Shown piece by piece: positions 27,810-36,941 of a DNA stretch of 64,000 bases (position 1 is the stretch's first letter; each line of letters starts with the position of its first letter). A model generated the notes under the pieces. It saw nothing but the letters and a program-made list of their open reading frames with translations, searched no databases and was not told the DNA's origin. The stretch is taken from positions 2,480,001 through 2,544,000 of the forward strand of contig CAXXHF010000002.1 in NCBI GenBank assembly GCA_963669405.2, read 5' to 3'. The DNA comes from Aureisphaera sp963669405. GTDB lineage: Bacteria > Bacteroidota > Bacteroidia > Flavobacteriales > Flavobacteriaceae. The translations under genes and the position numbers were made by a program.

Positions 27810-30800
27810 ATGAAAAGTTTTAAATTAAATATAAAATACATCTTGCTAGGCGTTGTGTTTTTTTCAGCGTTAGCAGTTTCCAATGCACAAGAATCCATTG
27901 GAACCAATAACCCAGACCCTTCATCTGCGTTAGATATTACAAGTACTGATAAAGGATTATTGGTGCCTAGAATGACTACAGCTCAGAGAGACGCTATCCA
28001 GTCTCCAGCAGAAGGACTCATTATTTACAATTTAGACATCCATTGTCTCGAATGGTACAATGGATCAAATTGGTTTAATAGCTGTATTGCCCCTACTGCA
28101 TTAGTTGCCACACTAGACTGTGCATCGGGAACCGCTTCCCCGGCAACAGCTACCGAAAACACGGCCTACACTGGAACAGCGACCATACCTTATACAGGTG
28201 GTAACGGAGCAGCCTACGGAGCAGGGTCTCCAACGGCTTCTACGGGAGTGTCAGGATTAACAGCAACCATTCAAGCAGGTACTTTAAATACAGGAGCTGG
28301 AAACCTGAGCCTTAACATCACGGGAACCCCGACCTCATCTGGAACGGCAGATTTCGCCATCAGTTTCGGGGGACAGACCTGTACGTACTCCCTAACGGTA
28401 GACGTGTTGAACCCGACCATATTGAACTTGTTTTGTGGTTCTGCAACACCTTCTTCAAACCCTACCGAAAACACGGCCTACACTGGAACAGTGAGCATCC
28501 CATACGAGGGTGGAAACGGAGCAGCCTACGGATCAGGGTCACCGGTTAATTCTACCGGGGTGACTGGATTGACCGCTACCTTGCAGGCAGGTACATTGGA
28601 CGTTGGAACTGGGGCTATTACTTTTGACATCACGGGAACCCCGACCTCATCTGGAACGGCCAACTTCACCTTTAATTTCGGAGGACAGTCTTGTACCTTC
28701 GCGCTGACGGTTGATGTACTGAATGCCACGGTAACGAACCTGGACTGTGCATCGGGAACCGCTTCCCCAGCAACGGCTACAGAGAACACGGCCTACACAG
28801 GAACGGCTACCATCCCTTATACGGGTGGAAACGGAGCAGCCTACGGGGCAGGGTCACCGGTTAATTCTACCGGGGTGACTGGACTGACCGCGACCATACA
28901 GGCAGGTACTTTGAATACAGGTGCAGGGAACCTGAGCCTTAACATCACGGGAACCCCGACCTCATCTGGAACGGCAGATTTCGCCATCAGTTTCGGGGGA
29001 CAGACCTGTACGTACTCCCTAACGGTAGACGTGTTGAACCCGACCATATTGAACTTGTTTTGTGGTTCTGCAACACCTTCTTCAAACCCTACCGAAAACA
29101 CGGCCTACACTGGAACAGTGAGCATCCCATACGAGGGTGGAAACGGAGCAGCCTACGGATCAGGGTCACCGGTTAATTCTACCGGGGTGACTGGATTGAC
29201 CGCTACCTTGCAGGCAGGTACATTGGACGTTGGAACTGGGGCTATTACTTTTGACATCACGGGAACCCCGACCTCATCTGGAACGGCCAACTTCACCTTT
29301 AATTTCGGAGGACAGTCTTGTACCTTCGCGCTGACGGTTGATGTACTGAATGCCACGGTAACGAACCTGGACTGTGCATCGGGAACCGCTTCCCCAGCAA
29401 CGGCTACAGAGAACACGGCCTACACAGGAACGGCTACCATCCCTTATACGGGTGGAAACGGAGCAGCCTACGGGGCAGGGTCACCGGTTAATTCTACCGG
29501 GGTGACTGGACTGACCGCGACCATACAGGCAGGTACTTTGAATACAGGTGCAGGGAACCTGAGCCTTAACATCACGGGAACCCCGACCTCATCTGGAACG
29601 GCCAACTTCGCCATCAGTTTCGGGGGACAGACCTGTACGTACTCCCTAACGGTAGACGTGTTGAACCCGACCATATTGAACTTGTTTTGTGGTTCTGCAA
29701 CACCTTCTTCAAACCCTACCGAAAACACGGCCTACACTGGAACAGTGAGCATCCCATACGAGGGTGGAAACGGAGCAGCCTACGGATCAGGGTCACCGGT
29801 TAATTCTACTGGGGTGACTGGATTGACCGCTACCTTGCAGGCAGGTACATTGGACGTTGGAACTGGGGCTATTACTTTTGACATCACGGGAACCCCGACC
29901 TCATCTGGAACGGCCAACTTCACCTTTAATTTCGGAGGACAGTCTTGTACCTTCGCGCTGACGGTTGATGTACTGAATGCCACGGTAACGAACCTGGACT
30001 GTGCATCGGGAACCGCTTCCCCAGCAACGGCTACCGAAAACACGGCCTACACAGGAACGGCTACCATCCCTTATACGGGTGGAAACGGAGCAGCCTACGG
30101 GGCAGGGTCACCGGTTAATTCTACCGGGGTGACTGGACTGACCGCGACCATACAGGCAGGTACTTTGAATACAGGTGCAGGGAACCTGAGCCTTAACATC
30201 ACGGGAACCCCGACCTCATCTGGAACGGCAGATTTCGCCATCAGTTTCGGGGGACAGACCTGTACGTACTCCCTAACGGTAGACGTGTTGAACCCGACCA
30301 TATTGAACTTGTTTTGTGGTTCTGCAACACCTTCTTCAAACCCTACCGAAAACACGGCCTACACTGGAACAGTGAGCATCCCATACGAGGGTGGAAACGG
30401 AGCAGCCTACGGATCAGGGTCACCGGTTAATTCTACCGGGGTGACTGGATTGACCGCTACCTTGCAGGCAGGTACATTGGACGTTGGAACTGGGGCTATT
30501 ACTTTTGACATCACGGGAACCCCGACCTCATCTGGAACGGCCAACTTCACCTTTAATTTCGGAGGACAGTCTTGTACCTTCGCGCTGACGGTTGATGTAC
30601 TGAATGCCACGGTAACGAACCTGGACTGTGCATCGGGAACCGCTTCCCCTGCAACGGCTACAGAGAACACGGCCTACACAGGAACGGCTACCATCCCTTA
30701 CACGGGTGGAAACGGAGCAGCCTACGGAGCAGGGTCTCCAACGGCTTCTACGGGAGTGTCAGGATTAACAGCAACCATTCAAGCAGGTACTTTAAATACA

Positions 30801-32564
30801 GGGGCAGGGAACCTGAGCCTGGACATCACGGGAACACCGACCTCATCGGGAACGGCCAACTTCGCCATCAGTTTTGGTGGAGAGACGTGTACCTTCTCCC
30901 TTACAGTGGATGTACTGAATGCCACGGTAACGAACCTAGACTGTGCATCGGGAACCGCTTCCCCAGCAACGGCTACAGAGAACACCGCATATACTGGAAC
31001 GGCAACCATCCCTTACACGGGTGGAAACGGAGCAGCCTACGGAGCAGGGTCTCCAACGGCTTCTACGGGAGTGTCAGGATTAACAGCAACCATTCAAGCA
31101 GGTACTTTAAATACAGGGGCAGGGAACCTGAGCCTGGACATCACGGGAACACCGACCTCATCGGGAACGGCCAACTTCGCCATCAGTTTTGGTGGAGAGA
31201 CGTGTACCTTCTCCCTTACAGTGGATGTACTGAATGCCACGGTAACGAACCTAGACTGTGCATCGGGAACCGCTTCCCCAGCAACGGCTACAGAGAACAC
31301 CGCATATACTGGAACGGCAACCATCCCTTATACGGGTGGAAACGGAGCAGCCTACGGGGCAGGATCACCGGTTAATTCTACCGGAGTAACGGGACTGACC
31401 GCTACCATACAGGCAGGTACTTTGAATACAGGAGCTGGAAACCTGAGCCTAGACATCACGGGAACACCGACCTCATCGGGAACAGCAAACTTTGCCATTA
31501 ACTTTGGAGGAGAAACTTGTACCTTCTCGCTGACGGTAGATGCATCAAATCCAGTAGTAACCGCATTAAATTGTGGATCTGCTGTTTCCTCTGGAGCCGC
31601 TACACAAGGCTTTAGCTATACGGGTACTGCAACAGTACCTTACACAGGAGGCAATGGTTCGTCGTATGGAGCAGGCACACCAATTAACTCAACAGGAATT
31701 ACTGGTTTTACTGCTACTTTACAGGCAGGTACTTTGAATACAGGGGCCGGAAACGTTGTTCTTAACATTACAGGAACAGCATCGAACCCAGGGATCGCCA
31801 ACTTCGCGTTTAGCTTTGGCGGACAAAGCTGTTCGTTCTCTTTACAAGTGAACGCAAGCGTCATTAGATGGGGATGGTTTGGTATAGCATCCTTCGGAGA
31901 AGGACCTAACTACAGTAATTTTGTAGCTCAAGTGAATAACGCTTCAAACTATGGTCCGTCTGGAACATACCAAACACTCACAGAAGATATTACGTTTACT
32001 CAGGCGAACCTTTCTACGGAAACCGCGGCAAGTTTATTGGCAAAGTATGATGTAATTTCAACAGGAATTATAGTGCCTACTTCAGCAGAATCGCAATTGC
32101 TTAAGGATTATGTAGACTTGGGTGGTGTAGTAATGGCTTATAGTACAGCGGGTGTTACTCCTGATGCACTTATTAATGCCTTTGGTGGAACTGGTGGTTT
32201 TACTCTTCAATCTGGGGATAAGCTAGATATTGTCACCAATGCTAATGCCCTAAACAATGGTGTTTTTGGTACAGGCACAAATCTTACGGTGGCAGATAGT
32301 TCACCTGGCCCTAACAATTACAGTGTTTTCACGGGAACATTACCCCCAGGAGCCGTTGTATTAGGCAATCGAGATATTTCAACAGCAGGGGGAACCAATG
32401 GCCCAGGAATTTGGACCATGGGAGCTGGTGGTAGAGCCCTCTTTTTTGGCCCTGGGAATGAATTTTCAGATGGAGCGCCTTATGTGTCTGGTGCTATTGA
32501 CACCCCAGAAGAGCGATGGTTACATAACATGATTGCTTATTTACTCGATCGTCGAGGGATTTAA
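27810..32564 (+). CDS. Giant repeat adhesin-like surface protein
   Basis: 1584 residues. A signal peptide (ending SNAQ) is followed by ESIGTNNPDPSSALDI and DKGLLVPRMTTAQRDAI, the same head module as the preceding gene. From about residue 103 come twelve ~105-residue repeats, each with paired Cys, TENTAYTGTATIPYTGGNGA, STGVTGLTATxQAGTL, ITGTPTSSGTA and FGGQTCTFSLTVD. Two repeat types alternate (ABABABAB), then three A-type and one divergent copy. The last ~230 residues are unique (WGWFGIASFGEGPNYSNF ... YVDLGGVVMAYS ... MGAGGRALFFGPGNEF), reminiscent of a ThuA/glutamine-amidotransferase-like fold. No T9SS tail is visible. Likely a long extracellular stalk presenting a C-terminal globular domain. 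Confidence 0.8.
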   Translation: MKSFKLNIKYILLGVVFFSALAVSNAQESIGTNNPDPSSALDITSTDKGLLVPRMTTAQRDAIQSPAEGLIIYNLDIHCLEWYNGSNWFNSCIAPTALVATLDCASGTASPATATENTAYTGTATIPYTGGNGAAYGAGSPTASTGVSGLTATIQAGTLNTGAGNLSLNITGTPTSSGTADFAISFGGQTCTYSLTVDVLNPTILNLFCGSATPSSNPTENTAYTGTVSIPYEGGNGAAYGSGSPVNSTGVTGLTATLQAGTLDVGTGAITFDITGTPTSSGTANFTFNFGGQSCTFALTVDVLNATVTNLDCASGTASPATATENTAYTGTATIPYTGGNGAAYGAGSPVNSTGVTGLTATIQAGTLNTGAGNLSLNITGTPTSSGTADFAISFGGQTCTYSLTVDVLNPTILNLFCGSATPSSNPTENTAYTGTVSIPYEGGNGAAYGSGSPVNSTGVTGLTATLQAGTLDVGTGAITFDITGTPTSSGTANFTFNFGGQSCTFALTVDVLNATVTNLDCASGTASPATATENTAYTGTATIPYTGGNGAAYGAGSPVNSTGVTGLTATIQAGTLNTGAGNLSLNITGTPTSSGTANFAISFGGQTCTYSLTVDVLNPTILNLFCGSATPSSNPTENTAYTGTVSIPYEGGNGAAYGSGSPVNSTGVTGLTATLQAGTLDVGTGAITFDITGTPTSSGTANFTFNFGGQSCTFALTVDVLNATVTNLDCASGTASPATATENTAYTGTATIPYTGGNGAAYGAGSPVNSTGVTGLTATIQAGTLNTGAGNLSLNITGTPTSSGTADFAISFGGQTCTYSLTVDVLNPTILNLFCGSATPSSNPTENTAYTGTVSIPYEGGNGAAYGSGSPVNSTGVTGLTATLQAGTLDVGTGAITFDITGTPTSSGTANFTFNFGGQSCTFALTVDVLNATVTNLDCASGTASPATATENTAYTGTATIPYTGGNGAAYGAGSPTASTGVSGLTATIQAGTLNTGAGNLSLDITGTPTSSGTANFAISFGGETCTFSLTVDVLNATVTNLDCASGTASPATATENTAYTGTATIPYTGGNGAAYGAGSPTASTGVSGLTATIQAGTLNTGAGNLSLDITGTPTSSGTANFAISFGGETCTFSLTVDVLNATVTNLDCASGTASPATATENTAYTGTATIPYTGGNGAAYGAGSPVNSTGVTGLTATIQAGTLNTGAGNLSLDITGTPTSSGTANFAINFGGETCTFSLTVDASNPVVTALNCGSAVSSGAATQGFSYTGTATVPYTGGNGSSYGAGTPINSTGITGFTATLQAGTLNTGAGNVVLNITGTASNPGIANFAFSFGGQSCSFSLQVNASVIRWGWFGIASFGEGPNYSNFVAQVNNASNYGPSGTYQTLTEDITFTQANLSTETAASLLAKYDVISTGIIVPTSAESQLLKDYVDLGGVVMAYSTAGVTPDALINAFGGTGGFTLQSGDKLDIVTNANALNNGVFGTGTNLTVADSSPGPNNYSVFTGTLPPGAVVLGNRDISTAGGTNGPGIWTMGAGGRALFFGPGNEFSDGAPYVSGAIDTPEERWLHNMIAYLLDRRGI
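28116..31868 (+). repeat. Tandem 627-bp / 315-bp coding repeats
   Basis: The landmark GACTGTGCATCGGGAACC recurs at 28116, 28743, 29370, 29997 and 30624, exactly 627 bp apart. It then recurs at 30939 and 31254 (315 bp apart), with a divergent unit at 31569. Each 627-bp unit is an A+B pair of 315/312-bp modules. Copies differ by only a few bases, so the array can expand or contract by recombination and may be collapsed in assemblies. Confidence 0.92.
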
Positions 32565-32595
32565 CTAAAAAAGCTCAGTAATGAGTAGATAAGAA

Positions 32596-33867
32596 ATGAA
32601 AACAATAAATATATACAGACAGCTAGTTATGCTCGGAGCACTTTTGGTTCCGGGCATACTCCTGGCGCAAACTGTAAATACAGGAGAGCTTACCATTAGC
32701 CCAAACACACAGTTTTCTACGGTGAGTGATTTAGACAATAAAAATGGTGCCAGTCTTATCAATGACGGCGAAGCCTTTATCTATGCGCACTTTAATAATG
32801 ATGGTGTTGTAGATTTTACCAATGGTGAAGAAGGGCTTACCCGCTTTGAGGGCACGGCCGTACAGCAATTAAGTGGAGGGAGTGTGAGTTATTTCTACAA
32901 TGTATTGTTTGATAATGATAGTAGCGATACAGCCTCTTTTGAACTAGGAAGTGATATTAGTATTGCCAATGAGGCAGACTTTGACACTGGAATCGTGAAA
33001 AATGACGATTTTGGAGGACTTATCGTTTTTGAAGATGATGCATCCCATCGAGGAGTGTATGATGGAAGTCATGTAGATGGCTTGGTTCAAAAAAATGGAG
33101 ATGATAGTTTTACCTATCCTATTGGAGATAAACAGCTATTTCGATATGCTGCTATAAGCGCTCCAGATGATATAAGGGATGTTTTTACGGCCAAATACTT
33201 TTTTGAAAACCCAGTAGGGCAAACCATTAATGGAGAAACACCAACGTCCAGTATGGCTGGAGTTATTACACTGTTGGATACAGCTGAGTTTTGGACCCTA
33301 AAAAATGATGCAGGAATGAGTGATGTCTTGCTTACTCTTAGTTGGGAAGAAGGGACTACCACTCCGGCAGAAATCGCCTCAAATCCACAATCAGCCATTC
33401 ACATTGTTCGCTGGGATGAGAACCAGCAACTTTGGGTAGACGAGGGAGGTCTCGTGGACGTCGATAATAAGACAGTGACCACACCTCTCCGTTTGGATGC
33501 GTATGGCATATTCACTTTGGGACGTGTCAACGAATCCATTATACTAGACGGTGATGTGGTGATTTACAACGGTGTCACGCCCAATGGTGATGGTAAGAAC
33601 GATTATTTCTTTATAGACGGGATACAAAACTTGTCAAACAACAACGTGCAGATATTTAATCGTTGGGGGGTAAAAGTTTATGAAACCAACGATTATGACA
33701 CCAATGGGAATGTCTTTAACGGTTTTTCCGAAGGAAGGCTTACCATAGGGGGAGATAATCAGCTCCCCACAGGAACCTATTACTACGTATTGACGTATGA
33801 CTATACCAATAATGGTGATACTAACCGGGTGAAAAAAGCTGGGTTCCTTTATATAACCACAGAATAA
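32596..33867 (+). CDS. T9SS type B (CHU_C, gliding-motility C-terminal) surface protein
   Basis: 423 residues with a signal peptide (ending LLAQ), a beta-rich N-terminal region (VNTGELTISPNTQFSTVSDL), and the C-terminal CHU_C domain: VIYNGVTPNGDGKNDYFFI, VQIFNRWGVKVYET, LPTGTYYYVLTY and a final KAGFLYI. CHU_C domains direct type IX secretion of type B cargo, and their export depends on a PorP/SprF-type partner. That partner is encoded 1 bp downstream, so the two form a cargo/partner pair. Confidence 0.88.
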   Translation: MKTINIYRQLVMLGALLVPGILLAQTVNTGELTISPNTQFSTVSDLDNKNGASLINDGEAFIYAHFNNDGVVDFTNGEEGLTRFEGTAVQQLSGGSVSYFYNVLFDNDSSDTASFELGSDISIANEADFDTGIVKNDDFGGLIVFEDDASHRGVYDGSHVDGLVQKNGDDSFTYPIGDKQLFRYAAISAPDDIRDVFTAKYFFENPVGQTINGETPTSSMAGVITLLDTAEFWTLKNDAGMSDVLLTLSWEEGTTTPAEIASNPQSAIHIVRWDENQQLWVDEGGLVDVDNKTVTTPLRLDAYGIFTLGRVNESIILDGDVVIYNGVTPNGDGKNDYFFIDGIQNLSNNNVQIFNRWGVKVYETNDYDTNGNVFNGFSEGRLTIGGDNQLPTGTYYYVLTYDYTNNGDTNRVKKAGFLYITTE

Positions 33868-33868
33868 A

Positions 33869-34840
33869 ATGGAACAGATGAAGACTTTAATACAGCACGA
33901 TATGAGCAAAATTTTGCCTGTCGTTGTCATTGGATGGTTGATGTCCATGGTATGTTTACATACCGTAACGGGACAGCAAGATTCACAATATACTCAATAT
34001 ATGTACAATACCCAGACCATCAATCCCGCCTATGCGGGGTCGAGAGGCGTTTTTGGAGTCACGGGTCTTTACCGGAACCAATGGGTAGGACTGGAAGGCG
34101 CGCCAGAAACCTTCAATGTAAGTGTAAATTCTCCCGTAGGCCCATCAGAAAGGGTAGGGCTGGGTCTAAGTGCTTACAAGGATAAGGCAGGACCTGCAGA
34201 CGAAAGTTTGTTAACGGCAGATTTTTCATATACCATACCCCTTAGCGAAAAGGTAAAACTGAGTTTTGGGCTCAAGGGTGGACTCAATCTGTTGAACGTG
34301 GACTATTCCATACTCAATATTTATCATCCAGACGATGCTCTGCAACAGTTCAATATTGAAAATAGGCTAACACCAGTTGTAGGAGCAGGAATATACCTTA
34401 ACAATGATGAAACTTGGTATGCAGGGTTTTCGGTCCCCAACATTTTGGAGACCACCCATTTTGATGATGCCACAACATCAAATGCCTCAGAGAAGGCCAA
34501 TTTATATGCTATAGGAGGGTATGTATTTACGCTTGGTGAGAACACCAAATTTAAGCCGGCTGTACTCGGGAAATTCGTTTTGGGTGCTCCAGTTTCGATC
34601 GACTTATCGGGAAATTTCCTGTTCAATGAAAAATTCACTTTAGGGGCCGCCTATAGGCTGGATGCCGCCATTAGCGCTTTGGCTGGGTTTCAAGTATCTC
34701 CGGGTGTATTTATAGGATATGGCTATGATTATGGAATACAGGAATTGGGGAACTATAATTCTGGCTCTCATGAGGTATTCCTAAGGTTTGAGATTGGAGG
34801 TAAACGCAGTGATCGTTTTATTTCCCCTAGATTCTTTTAA
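33869..34840 (+). CDS. PorP/SprF family type IX secretion membrane protein
   Basis: 323 residues. After the signal peptide comes QDSQYTQYMYNTQTINPAYAGSRG, the invariant opening of PorP/SprF proteins, followed by GLYRNQWVGLEGAPETFN. The rest is amphipathic beta strands ending in FEIGGKRSDRFISPRFF, consistent with an outer-membrane barrel. SprF-like proteins are needed for surface delivery of individual type B T9SS cargo; the gene directly upstream is such a cargo. Start ATG 33869 lies 1 bp after the previous stop, so translation is coupled. Confidence 0.9.
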   Translation: MEQMKTLIQHDMSKILPVVVIGWLMSMVCLHTVTGQQDSQYTQYMYNTQTINPAYAGSRGVFGVTGLYRNQWVGLEGAPETFNVSVNSPVGPSERVGLGLSAYKDKAGPADESLLTADFSYTIPLSEKVKLSFGLKGGLNLLNVDYSILNIYHPDDALQQFNIENRLTPVVGAGIYLNNDETWYAGFSVPNILETTHFDDATTSNASEKANLYAIGGYVFTLGENTKFKPAVLGKFVLGAPVSIDLSGNFLFNEKFTLGAAYRLDAAISALAGFQVSPGVFIGYGYDYGIQELGNYNSGSHEVFLRFEIGGKRSDRFISPRFF

Positions 34841-34855
34841 AGAAATTATGAAATT

Positions 34856-36748
34856 ATGAAATTACTAAAATATACAGGATTTATGTGCCTTTTGCTTTTC
34901 GCGATTACAGTGAAAGCACAGAATGGTAAGGTTAAAAAGGCAGATAAGAAATTTGAAAATTTAGCCTATATAGATGCATTAGAGATTTATAAAGATATTG
35001 CAGAAAAGGGTTATGAAGATGAAGCTGTTTATAGAAAATTAGGAGATAGTTACTATTTTAATGCGTCGTATCTAGAGGCTTCCAAATGGTATAGAAAGTT
35101 GCAAGGTGTACAGGGGAGTTTAAGTCCAGAATACAAGTTTCGGTATGGGCAATCCCTTAAAGCCATAGGAAGCTATGAAGAAGCGGATGTCCAGTTGAAA
35201 GACTTTTTTAGAAGCCAAGGAATGACCTACGAAAGTTCTGGTGAATATTTACAAAGCATTGAGGATATCTCGTACCAATACCTGGTAAATAAAGTTGCAT
35301 TTAATACGAATACGTCAGACTACCCTGCGTTTTTAAACTCCAGTGGACTTTATGTTATTTCTGGATCAGACAATAATAAAAAAACACCATGGAATAATGA
35401 GCCAACATCAGATATTTTTAAACTGGAAGGTGATAATCTAGAAACCCTAGAAGGAGATGTCAACACAAAATTCAATGAAGGTTCCATTGCTATTACAAAA
35501 GATGGAGCCACCTTATTCTTTACACGTAATGACTATAATGAACGAAAACGAGGTAGGGATAGTAATAAGATAACAAGACTCAAACTATACCGCTCTATCA
35601 AGACTGATGAAAAGTGGGGAAAAGCAGAAGAATTACCTTTTAACGACAGTGAGTACTCTGTGGGTCACCCTGCTTTAAGTCCAGATGGAAAAATACTATA
35701 CTTTGTTAGCGATATGCCTTCTATTGGTAATATGGGTGGAACCGATATTTATGCCGTAGATTTAGGAGAGGATGGAAGTTTGGGGACTCCCACTAATATG
35801 AAGGCATTTAACACTCCTGGAAATGAAATGTTTCCTTATGTAGCTGCAGATGGCACCTTTTATTTTGCCTCTAATGGATATGTTAGTAATTTAGGAGGAT
35901 TGGACATTTATTCATCCAAACCTCAAGAGAATAATAGCTATGGAGAAGTAGTGAATTTAGGGAAACCAGTGAACTCTGCTATGGATGATTTTGCAATGAT
36001 GATGGATCCCGAAACCCAAAAAGGGTACTTAGCCTCTAATAGGTCTGGTACACAGAGCGATGATATTTATTCCGTTGTTCCGAATGAAAATTACGAAACC
36101 CCATGTGTGGTAGCTCACCGAGGAGTGGTTAGGGATAAAGATACAGGCAACCCAATAGAGAATTCTATAGTCTCTTTAATAGATGCAAATAACAAGGTAA
36201 TAGCGCAACAAGTAGCTCCAGCTGGATTATATGAATTTGAGGAACGTGATTGTAAAGACGCTAAATTTGTAAGAGCAGAAAAGAATGACTATCAATCTGG
36301 CGAAGAATTAGTAGGGGAACCACAAAATGGCTGGGTAATTACAGATGTTTACTTAGAAAAACAGATGATTGATCTTTCCGTGGGAGTAGATTTAGGGAAA
36401 CTCTTAAATCCTATATATTTTGATTTGGATAAATCTTTCATTCGTCCAGATGCAGAAATAGAGTTGCAGAAAATTGTTTCAATCATGCAGGAGCATCCTA
36501 CATTAAAAATTGATGTTCGTTCACATACAGATAGTCGAGCTGACGATAATTATAACATATCCTTGTCCAATCGTAGAGTCCGTTCTACCATAGAATATAT
36601 AGTAGCGAATGGCATAAGTCGATCTCGACTAACAGGAAGAGGGTATGGAGAAAGGGAGCTTGTTAATGGATGTTCAAATGGTATAAGTTGTTCTGAGGAT
36701 GAACATCAACGTAACAGAAGAAGTGAGTTTATAATAGTAGAACAGTAA
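34856..36748 (+). CDS. OmpA-family protein with TPR and WD40-like repeats
   Basis: 630 residues: signal peptide (ending TVKAQ), N-terminal TPR-like helices (~25-140), a PD40/WD40-like propeller (EGSIAITKDGATLFFTRND, GHPALSPDGKILYFVSD, GGTDIYAVD), a carboxypeptidase-regulatory-like segment (GVVRDKDTGNPIENSIVSL), and a C-terminal OmpA peptidoglycan-binding domain (IYFDLDKSFIRPDAEIEL, RSHTDSRADDNYNISLSNRR, NRRSEFIIV). The same architecture occurs in T9SS-associated PorE-like proteins that anchor the machinery to the cell wall. It follows PorP/SprF by 15 bp and belongs to the same operon. Confidence 0.87.
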   Translation: MKLLKYTGFMCLLLFAITVKAQNGKVKKADKKFENLAYIDALEIYKDIAEKGYEDEAVYRKLGDSYYFNASYLEASKWYRKLQGVQGSLSPEYKFRYGQSLKAIGSYEEADVQLKDFFRSQGMTYESSGEYLQSIEDISYQYLVNKVAFNTNTSDYPAFLNSSGLYVISGSDNNKKTPWNNEPTSDIFKLEGDNLETLEGDVNTKFNEGSIAITKDGATLFFTRNDYNERKRGRDSNKITRLKLYRSIKTDEKWGKAEELPFNDSEYSVGHPALSPDGKILYFVSDMPSIGNMGGTDIYAVDLGEDGSLGTPTNMKAFNTPGNEMFPYVAADGTFYFASNGYVSNLGGLDIYSSKPQENNSYGEVVNLGKPVNSAMDDFAMMMDPETQKGYLASNRSGTQSDDIYSVVPNENYETPCVVAHRGVVRDKDTGNPIENSIVSLIDANNKVIAQQVAPAGLYEFEERDCKDAKFVRAEKNDYQSGEELVGEPQNGWVITDVYLEKQMIDLSVGVDLGKLLNPIYFDLDKSFIRPDAEIELQKIVSIMQEHPTLKIDVRSHTDSRADDNYNISLSNRRVRSTIEYIVANGISRSRLTGRGYGERELVNGCSNGISCSEDEHQRNRRSEFIIVEQ

Positions 36749-36941
36749 AAAAAATAGCAGTTTAAATCTGTTTTATTTATTTTTAAGTGAATTTTTTCAA
36801 GCAGGCATAATTCACCTAGATATTGGGGCTATCATTTCAAACTGGTGGCCCTTCTACCTTGTTACCTAAATCAAATAAAAGGAACGGTCTCTTACATCTG
36901 AAATTGGTAATAGGAGTGTAGATCAATTTCTTATATAGAAT

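Noticed and set aside
28271..31864. Series of 67-87-codon minus-strand ORFs repeating along the adhesin gene
   Set aside because: They are antisense shadows of the same tandem coding repeats, recurring only because the DNA repeats.
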